This document shows positions 58,068 through 64,000 of a stretch of 64,000 nucleotides of DNA, in pieces (the first letter of the stretch is position 1; every line of letters starts with the position of its first letter). Both the position numbers and the translations under genes were made by a program. Source of the stretch: Flavobacterium sp. HJ-32-4 (GTDB lineage: Bacteria > Bacteroidota > Bacteroidia > Flavobacteriales > Flavobacteriaceae). The stretch is taken from NCBI RefSeq assembly GCF_022532105.1, contig NZ_CP092832.1:3005001-3069000 (forward strand), written 5' to 3'. The notes beneath the pieces are model-generated. The model was not told where the DNA came from. It made no database searches and saw nothing but the letters and a program-made list of their open reading frames with translations.

Positions 58068-58286
58068 CCACGCTCCCAACTCGACATCCCCTTCTCACAA
58101 TGACAGGCCCACTTCTAAAGTACGCCTTTCCACTCGCAAAGTGTTATGTCCCGTCTGTGAGGTATTGTTTTCCCTTCTCAACATGAAAGGCCCCACTCTA
58201 AAGTAGCATTGCCCATTCTCACAACGCCATGCCTGCTTCCCAAGTAGGATGCACCACTCGCAAAATGCCATTTCTCACTTCCATTG
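58068..58286. repeat. Degenerate ~21-bp tandem array
   Basis: About ten imperfect units of 20-22 bases, each starting CCACTCTCA or similar and continuing AAAGTG.CATG.C: e.g. CCACTTCTAAAGTACGCC, CCACTCGCAAAGTGTTATG, CCACTCTAAAGTAGCATTG, CCACTCGCAAAATGCCATTT. No open frame runs through it. Confidence 0.7.
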
Positions 58287-58310
58287 TTTCTAATAAACCG
58301 CAATTTCTCT

Positions 58311-58380
58311 TTCTTCTTTCTTCTTGCCTCTTGCTTCTTGCCTCTTGCTTCTTGCCTCTCTCCCCTCTCCTCCCCTCTCC
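58311..58380. repeat. Heptanucleotide tandem array (CTTGCYT units)
   Basis: Alternating CTTGCCT and CTTGCTT units of 7 bases, then a CT-rich tail. No gene up to 58515. Confidence 0.8.
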
Positions 58381-58515
58381 TCCCCCTCATTCCACCAACC
58401 TAATGCGCATAAATGAGAAAACAATAAAACGGATGGCAGAAGCAATCGTTTTATTGTTTTGAATGTAGTCCAAATCCGCTAGTTACCGACAGGGTGCACT
58501 AACTGAAAGGTAGAA

Positions 58516-59142
58516 TTAAAAGCTTGTGCCACTTGGTTGGTACACGTATCTAAACGTAAAATATCGTGCTAATGCTGTTGCGTCAGGATTTGCCGGAGCA
58601 TCTTTGTAATAACTAATGATTTCCATTTTAGCATATTTACCATCGTGTGTTTTTACGACAAATACTTTACCTGCAATTGGCGTAACCAAATTGTTTGTCG
58701 CATTGTAGTCATACCATCCATTTCCGCTTCCTGTCGGAATGGCATATGTGCCGGGGCCATCCTGGGTGAATGTTGACGCATTTGGAATCGCAGTTACCGC
58801 GCTTAATGTACTTGAAACAATGCTAACGGCTGCATTGCCTGTGCGGGTGGGTTCGTCGGTTATACCGATGGCTGTTCCACCATTTACCACTATTGTGGTT
58901 CCCCGAAAAGCGATATCCCACGAATCATCCGTAACGATTGCATTTTGCGAAAAACTGAACTTGGTAAAGACACCGCCAACAGGCTGTCCCTGTCCGCCAG
59001 TTTGTGGCGCGTATAAGTTTGAAATTGTTTTCGTTTCTAACGTTACCGGCGCTGGTGTCGTATCATCATCATCCGAACACGAGGCAAACAGACCAAAAAC
59101 GGAAAGTACTAAAACTGATTTGAAAAAATGTGATTTGAACAT
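58516..59142 (-). CDS. HmuY family haem-binding lipoprotein
   Basis: 208 residues. Lipobox FASC at Cys22, acidic tether SDDDDTTP, then HmuY-like beta domain: FSFSQNAIVTDDSWDIAFRGTTIVVNGG, GNGWYDYN, KVFVVKTHDGKYAKMEIISYYK, YFTFRYVYQ. HmuY-type proteins pick up haem or another ligand and pass it to a TonB receptor, here the gene directly upstream. Last gene of the operon. Confidence 0.9.
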   Translation of the reverse strand: MFKSHFFKSVLVLSVFGLFASCSDDDDTTPAPVTLETKTISNLYAPQTGGQGQPVGGVFTKFSFSQNAIVTDDSWDIAFRGTTIVVNGGTAIGITDEPTRTGNAAVSIVSSTLSAVTAIPNASTFTQDGPGTYAIPTGSGNGWYDYNATNNLVTPIAGKVFVVKTHDGKYAKMEIISYYKDAPANPDATALARYFTFRYVYQPSGTSF

Positions 59143-59168
59143 AATAATGAAATGTATTGATTAGTATT

Positions 59169-61241
59169 CTAAAATTGATAGTATAACCTTGCGAAAACCT
59201 GTCTTCCGGCCAGATTCGGTATGTTGTTTTCATCTTTATAATCCAACAGGTTCAGTACGCCGACCTGGGCCGAAATTCGCTGTTTGAAATCTTTGTTTAC
59301 GGTGAGGTTGGTTAGGAAATATCCTTTTACAAAATCGTCGTATTTGTCTAAAATAGCATTGTTGTTAGTGTCGAAAACGCCGTATTTGCTTCTGTAAAAA
59401 ACGCGCGCGTCTACGGATGCTTTTATGGCAGGAATCAGGTAACTGATTTTACTGTTTGCCGTATGCGCAGAACGATTGTATAAACCGAAATAGTCGCTTG
59501 GCTTTAGTTGGAAAGATGACAAGGTAACCGGGTCTCTTGCAAATACCTCGCCTCGTTCAATCTTTTCCACAACGGTCTGGTCTTTGGCAATCAAATATTG
59601 ATAACCTACTGATACAGAGAAATTGGAATTGGCTTTGTAGGTTGAGTTTACTTCTAAGCCGTAGGTAAAAATTCTGTCGATATTGAAATAGGAGAAAACG
59701 TTCTGACCATTCGTTTTTTGGGCAATTGCCCGGGTGTCTATAAGATTCTTTATGGTGTTGTAGAAAAAATTATAATCAAAAGACCATTTATCTTTTTCAT
59801 AGTGACCGCCAAAATTGAAGTTAACGGAGCTTTCGGGTTTCAATGGATCAGAGAAAGAAAAACCATTGTTCACTAATATTTGTCCCTGACTTTGCAGTAA
59901 TGCCAACTTTTCTTCTGCCACATTATAACCTAAAACGGTGTATCCAACCGCTGAATTTGTAAAATCGAAATACAATTGTCTTAAATCTGGCGCTTTATAG
60001 CCATAGCCTACAGACGCTTTCAAAGAAAAGTGATCATTCCATTTGTAATTTATCCCCATTTTCGGACTAAACTGCGATTGGTATTGGTGATGATGGTCGT
60101 ACCGGAATCCTGCCAGAATATTCCACTTTTCTTTACCAAACCATTCAAATTGGCTAAAAATATACTCGGAAGTTAGGGTTGTCTTATTTTCAAAATAGGT
60201 TCTGTCTAACGTTTCATAGTTTAACCCAACTCCTGTGGATAACGTGTTTGTACCTACCTTATAGTGACTACGAATTTCCGGGCGGTAGTACCATTGATTG
60301 AACTTGCTTTCTTCGAAAGGCTGGTTATTTTGGCCGTTTAAATATTCGTGGGCTTTATAGTTGGTTGCATATAGATCGTACACTAATTTGAAATGATCTG
60401 AAATGGTCTGGTTTAACAAAATTGAATTGTTCCATTCATCTATTTTACTTTCGCCACTATATACGTCCGTTTCGATTTCTGCCTTGTAATTTTGGTTTTG
60501 TTTGTAAAGTCTCGAGTTTACGGAAAGGTTCATTCTGTCGGAAAAACTGATGGTTACTTTCGGTTGAACCGTTACGTTATGATAGGGTTCTACGGTTTGC
60601 AGAAAATCGTCATCCGAAAGATCATAACCGTCTGTTTTAAAATAATTTGCGAACAATTCAACACCCACTTTTTTCCTTCCGTAGCCAAAAGTTGCCGACA
60701 CATCGTGTGTGTTAAAGGTTGCCAGTTTATAGTTGACGTTTCCTTGTATCTTATCGGCTACGGATGGATTTTTAGTGATGATATTTACCACCCCTGCCAA
60801 GGCTTCTGAACCATACAGAGAGGACGAGGCCCCTTTTACGATTTCAATTCTCTCGATGTTATTTATAGAAATTCGGCTCAAATCCAACGTTCCTGCACTT
60901 CTTCCCAACAAGGGTTGTCCGTCGATTAAAATCATCACGTAGGCAGCGTCCAAACCTTGCATTTGAATACCTTCGCCTCCACCAAAATCGGGAACGGTAA
61001 GTAAGCCGGTTTGCTCCTGAATGATTTCATTTAAACGGCTTAAACCTAATTTTTTAATACTGCCACCTGTTATGATTTGCGTTGGCAAAGGCAACGTCGC
61101 AATGGCTCTTTCGGTTCTTGTGCCGGTAACGATAACCTCTTGAAGTTCGTTGATTTCTATAGAATCTGTAGCTGCCTGAGCGATTGAAAGTTGTGAAAAA
61201 GAAATAAAAAATAATGCCCCAACGCTCTTTCTAAAGTTCAT
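59169..61241 (-). CDS. TonB-dependent receptor (HmuR-like)
   Basis: 690 residues. Signal peptide to ~22, TonB-box region LQEVIVTGTRTERA, plug (~45-155 with GLDAAYVMILIDGQPLLGR and VEIVKGASSSLYGSEALAGVVNII), beta barrel ending LYYQF. Outer-membrane import of haem or an iron complex with HmuY. It overlaps the DUF6607 stop by one base (TAATG). Confidence 0.93.
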   Translation of the reverse strand: MNFRKSVGALFFISFSQLSIAQAATDSIEINELQEVIVTGTRTERAIATLPLPTQIITGGSIKKLGLSRLNEIIQEQTGLLTVPDFGGGEGIQMQGLDAAYVMILIDGQPLLGRSAGTLDLSRISINNIERIEIVKGASSSLYGSEALAGVVNIITKNPSVADKIQGNVNYKLATFNTHDVSATFGYGRKKVGVELFANYFKTDGYDLSDDDFLQTVEPYHNVTVQPKVTISFSDRMNLSVNSRLYKQNQNYKAEIETDVYSGESKIDEWNNSILLNQTISDHFKLVYDLYATNYKAHEYLNGQNNQPFEESKFNQWYYRPEIRSHYKVGTNTLSTGVGLNYETLDRTYFENKTTLTSEYIFSQFEWFGKEKWNILAGFRYDHHHQYQSQFSPKMGINYKWNDHFSLKASVGYGYKAPDLRQLYFDFTNSAVGYTVLGYNVAEEKLALLQSQGQILVNNGFSFSDPLKPESSVNFNFGGHYEKDKWSFDYNFFYNTIKNLIDTRAIAQKTNGQNVFSYFNIDRIFTYGLEVNSTYKANSNFSVSVGYQYLIAKDQTVVEKIERGEVFARDPVTLSSFQLKPSDYFGLYNRSAHTANSKISYLIPAIKASVDARVFYRSKYGVFDTNNNAILDKYDDFVKGYFLTNLTVNKDFKQRISAQVGVLNLLDYKDENNIPNLAGRQVFARLYYQF

Positions 61242-62135
61242 TATTTAGAAACTATAAAACTGTCAATTATTTTATTTATTTCTTCCTGGCTTGCATCCTT
61301 TTTTAATTGTAGCAAATGCATATACAAAGGTTTACCATCTACCTCTGCCCGTAATTGTAAGTCTTTATTTTTCGCAAACTCGGCCTCCCATCTTGTTCGA
61401 ACTTTTTTCCAAAATTCTTTGTTCTCTTTCCACCATTTTTGAGCAGCTTCACATCTCGAATCATCAACTTTCGTGTAGGTATTATATCCTTTTTCCTGGG
61501 CCAGGAGATAATCGTTTCCGTCCTTATCCCTGATGATTTTGTCGTTATCCTGGTCGTGAATCCATCCGTTTTTTTACGATTTCGTGCACATTGGTCCTTC
61601 TTGTAATGTTGTAATCACTTCTTTGCGTATATTCTCTTCTCGGAAGTGGTGCATTGGCAGTATTTTCCCAAAATGTTCTGCCGTCAACGTGAACCCAGGT
61701 GGATGATCCCGTATATCTGGGTCTATCGTCTACTTCAAAGACACTTTGCGTCCATTGTCCGGCAACCCTGTTTTTTGAAACGGTTCTATACTTCCAATCT
61801 TCAAAGCCATTGTAGTCATAAAATTTCGTGTTTTCAAATACCCAATCCTGACGCCAATGTTTAACAATCATATCGTTTCCAACGATGAGTAAATGTTGGA
61901 TAGACTTTTTTCCTGGTTCGTCTTCAATTAATTCCGCCCATTCTAACGCTGTTTCGTGTTTTACTTTAGACGCTTTGTAGTTTACAGTGTCTTTAGGATA
62001 GTTAAACGTTTCCGCAAAATTGAATTTGATTTCATAGCAACCGCACATTGCTTTAATGGCTTTTTCATCTTCCGTTTTTTGCGCATAGATTGAAACTGAT
62101 AAGAACAAGACGGCAAGTACTAAATGATGCTTCAC
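61241..62135 (-). pseudogene. DUF6607 family protein, frameshifted
   Basis: Exported protein from GTG 62135, signal ending YAQ. The first frame ends at 61545 in a short aberrant tail after VHEIVK. A seven-A run (61569-61575, Ts on the plus strand) is one base too long: with six As the frame continues as NGWIHDQDND, then EKGYNTYTKVDD and QKWWKENKEFW, and ends at 61241 against the TonB-receptor ATG. Restored length ~297 residues, usual for DUF6607. Operon head; role in haem or iron uptake inferred from neighbours only. Confidence 0.85.
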
Positions 62136-62186
62136 TTTTTTGTATTTTAAATTAGACTGATTCTAAACAGCGCGAATCTACATCAT

Positions 62187-62238
62187 TATTTAGAACAACT
62201 CCAAATAATAATTGAATTATTTTTATCAATTCTAAATA
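62187..62238. promoter_or_regulatory. Nested palindromes upstream of the haem operon
   Basis: Perfect arms TATTTAGAA (62187-62195) and TTCTAAATA (62230-62238), enclosing AAATAAT-N6-ATTATTT (62203-62222). The inner part resembles a Fur-type AT palindrome. Position 50-100 bases before the GTG fits an operator. Confidence 0.45.
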
Positions 62239-62301
62239 GCAGAACATGCGTTCTTTTATAACCGGGTGATTTTTTCTACGCTCCGTGTAGCATTGGTCTT
62301 A

Positions 62302-62387
62302 CCGCCAAGGCTTTGCCGTTTTACGAAGGCGGAAATTCGTACTACTGGCGTGTCGGCAGATGCCGCCAGTTTGTAAAAGCGTAGTAC
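62302..62387. repeat. Hairpin cluster in a gene-free region
   Basis: CCGCC/GGCGG (62302-62306, 62328-62332) and a two-part stem GTACTAC/GTAGTAC (62339-62345, 62381-62387) enclosing TGGCG/CGCCA. Then CAAC-TGTAC-GTTG at about 62416. The whole 62239-62570 stretch has no gene. Confidence 0.5.
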
Positions 62388-62570
62388 TTTAGTATAGCGC
62401 GCTTCTACTTTCGCAACTGTACGTTGGCGTCAATATTCTAACTCGATTAACGATTGTATTTACGTTCACCCTTTACCTGACAGTGCTGCACTTCGCTGAT
62501 GCGATAACCCGATAGCGTGATTTTCAATCCGTGCCTACCCAACCGGAATTGGCTCGCAGCATCCCCCCAA

Positions 62571-62622
62571 CCTCTTGCTTCTTGTTTCTTGTTTCTTGTT
62601 TCTTACCTCTTACCCCTTACCC
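62571..62622. repeat. Heptanucleotide tandem array (CTTGTTT units)
   Basis: CTTGCTT, three CTTGTTT, then CTTACCT/CTTACCC: 7-base units between a gene-free stretch and the VOC gene. Confidence 0.8.
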
Positions 62623-62692
62623 CAAAAAAAAAGCCAATAGAAAGACCAAAGACCCTTCTACCAGCTCATTCCATCATTGCGGAAGCCTCCGT

Positions 62693-63058
62693 TTATCCCA
62701 TCGAATGGAATCCCACTTTGTTTCCTTCGGTGTCGATAAAAAGGGCGATAAAGCCGTTGCCACCAATCGCCGTTTTGGGTAGGATGACTTTTCCGCCGGC
62801 ACCTTCTACCCGGTTTAGGGGAACGGAAAGGTCGTCTCCGCCATCCAGGTAAATGGTGATGCCGGTAGTGGCCGGAACGAAGTTTTCGCCAAAACCGATG
62901 GCGCCACCGAATTCGCCCTTCTCCGGATTAGCCGGTAGATAGGCATAGTGCCGGTTAGGATCGTCATACAGTGCAGCATCCAGCACCGTGGCGTAAAATG
63001 CTTTTGCGCGTTCGAAGTCCGTTGCCGGGATTTCAAACCAATTGAGAGTCGTTACCAT
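62693..63058 (-). CDS. VOC family protein (glyoxalase-like)
   Basis: 121 residues, a single betaalphabetabetabeta module pair: LNWFEIPATDFERAKAFYATVLDA, TTGITIYLDGGDD, GGKVILPKTAIGGNGFIALFIDTEGNKVGFHS. Related to bleomycin-resistance/dioxygenase proteins; substrate unknown. Downstream of the YCII gene on the same strand. Confidence 0.9.
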   Translation of the reverse strand: MVTTLNWFEIPATDFERAKAFYATVLDAALYDDPNRHYAYLPANPEKGEFGGAIGFGENFVPATTGITIYLDGGDDLSVPLNRVEGAGGKVILPKTAIGGNGFIALFIDTEGNKVGFHSMG

Positions 63059-63155
63059 GTTCGTAAAGTTTGATTGTTGTTTTCTTGTTGTTACGGCATC
63101 CGCGCAGTTGTAGCTGCGCCGTTTCGTTACGGGTTAAAGTCGAATTGCGTTTGTA

Positions 63156-63506
63156 TTAACTCGCCAGTTTCTGGAGTGGACGGACTTCCACTTTCCCGTC
63201 CTCATTAAAAATCGGACATCCTTTTGCGATCGCTACCGCTTCGTCGATGTCGTGCGCGTTGATGACGAGGTAACCGCCTACCATTTCCTGGGCTTCGACA
63301 AACGGGCCATCCGTCACGACCTTCTCTTTGCCATTTACCTGTTTGCCCGTGGTTTGAAGAGGTTCTCCCCCGGCGAGGATGCCCTTCTCACCCAGATCCT
63401 GCATCCAGGCCATCCATGATTGGATATAGGCCTTTTCTTCTTCGGAATCTTTCGCGGTGTGGACGTGCGTGTCGCCACCCCGGAATAAAAACATAAATCG
63501 TTCCAT
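63156..63506 (-). CDS. YCII-related (DGPF) domain protein
   Basis: 116 residues from ATG 63506. Dimeric alpha/beta fold with MFLFRGG, YIQSWMAWMQDLGEKGILAGGEPL, KVVTDGPFVEAQEMVGGYLVINAHDIDEAVAIAKGCP, the TDGPF signature. Unknown enzymatic role. Divergent from the HxlR gene at the edge and probably under its control together with the VOC gene. Confidence 0.9.
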   Translation of the reverse strand: MERFMFLFRGGDTHVHTAKDSEEEKAYIQSWMAWMQDLGEKGILAGGEPLQTTGKQVNGKEKVVTDGPFVEAQEMVGGYLVINAHDIDEAVAIAKGCPIFNEDGKVEVRPLQKLAS

Positions 63507-63536
63507 CTTGTATTGTTTACGGTTTTGAATACTTTG

Positions 63537-63570
63537 TTTTACATTTGTACTGCAAATATTCATAGTAAAA
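63537..63570. promoter_or_regulatory. Divergent operator of the HxlR-YCII pair
   Basis: TTTTAC (63537-63542), ATTTG (63543-63547), CAAAT (63553-63557) and GTAAAA (63565-63570) form two nested inverted repeats midway between divergent starts; TACATTTG inside also fits the -7 box of the HxlR gene. Confidence 0.5.
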
Positions 63571-63607
63571 TCACTTTACACAAGTAGGACAACAAACACC
63601 ACTTAGT

Positions 63608-64000
63608 ATGAAAAAAAATACTAATATTGATAATCAAGAAGATACAATAAATAAAAAACGGGTATTTGACGAAGAATCTTGTCCGATAGCGGCCACGATG
63701 CGGGTTTTGGGAGGAAAATGGAAGCCGATACTCATCAATGCCATCTACGAGACATCTCCGGCCCGGTTTGGGGAATTGAAGCGAAGTGTGACCGGGATCA
63801 CCCAATCGATGCTCACATCGCAACTTCGGGAACTGGAAGACGATGGGATCATCAGCCGGAAGATCTATGCGGAAATTCCGCCAAGGGTGGAATACACCTT
63901 AACCGAGTTTGGACTTACCCTCTCGCCCATCATGCTGGCTATGGGCAAGTGGGGGGAAGAGTATCGATTGAAGAAGGCCACGCCGCAAGCCCAGTCTAAC
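63608..64000 (+). CDS. HxlR family winged-helix regulator, cut by window end
   Basis: 131 residues shown, no stop before the edge. HxlR pattern: CPIAATMRVLGGKWKPILINAI, RFGELKRSVTGITQSMLTSQLRELEDDG, PPRVEYTLTEFG. The frame reaches past the usual C-terminal helix, so little is missing. A basic, polar N-terminal extension of ~25 residues precedes the domain. Second HxlR protein in the window; the other is at 42883-43269. Confidence 0.92.
   Translation, partial: MKKNTNIDNQEDTINKKRVFDEESCPIAATMRVLGGKWKPILINAIYETSPARFGELKRSVTGITQSMLTSQLRELEDDGIISRKIYAEIPPRVEYTLTEFGLTLSPIMLAMGKWGEEYRLKKATPQAQSN

Overview
The window looks like chromosomal DNA of a fairly GC-rich member of the Flavobacteriaceae (Bacteroidota). 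The basis is a SusC/SusD pair, a Bacteroidota-type SRP RNA, DUF6607 and HmuY proteins, many secreted lipoproteins, and promoters of the Bacteroidota type (TTG, about 19 bases, then TAnnTTTG). No rRNA, tRNA, CRISPR array, prophage or intact insertion sequence was seen.

Left part (1-10.5 kb): an ABC-F ATPase cut by the window edge, a thioredoxin-fold lipoprotein, transaldolase, an SDR, an AraC regulator, a PDZ-hydrolase, a BNR-repeat protein, a non-coding region with 7-base tandem arrays and a ~230 bp element present twice, the SRP RNA gene, a frameshifted glutaminyl cyclase and a pentapeptide-repeat protein.

Centre-left (10.6-32.8 kb): one large polysaccharide utilisation locus for acetylated galacto(gluco)mannan. 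Two deacetylases and a GH3 glucosidase run rightward. GH5 and two GH26 mannanases, a mannobiose/cellobiose 2-epimerase, a GH130 phosphorylase and a sodium symporter run leftward. An AraC regulator, SusC, SusD, a surface glycan-binding protein, GH27 alpha-galactosidase and a second GH5 run rightward. Together they cover deacetylation, side-chain removal, backbone cutting, import and phosphorolysis.

Centre (32.8-43.3 kb): a MerR/B12 regulator with the CarH photoreceptor residues lies beside a fasciclin protein, a CpcT/CpeT-like protein and a PhrB-type photolyase that lacks the iron-sulphur cysteines. A PLP decarboxylase and small stress or metabolic genes with AraC and HxlR regulators follow.

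Right part (43.4-64 kb): a 1,611-residue DEDDh exonuclease-RecQ-UvrD fusion; an AT-rich cassette-like gene bounded by a palindrome; a glycosyltransferase-Glf-glycosidase operon for surface galactofuranose; an AT-rich island (54.4-57.6 kb) with a P-loop protein, a membrane coiled-coil protein, a CoiA-like nuclease and a probable Panacea toxin-antitoxin pair; a degenerate ~21 bp tandem array; a haem/iron uptake operon (DUF6607-TonB receptor-HmuY) whose first gene is frameshifted; and VOC, YCII and HxlR genes at the edge. Both frameshifts sit in A homopolymers, so sequencing error is possible.
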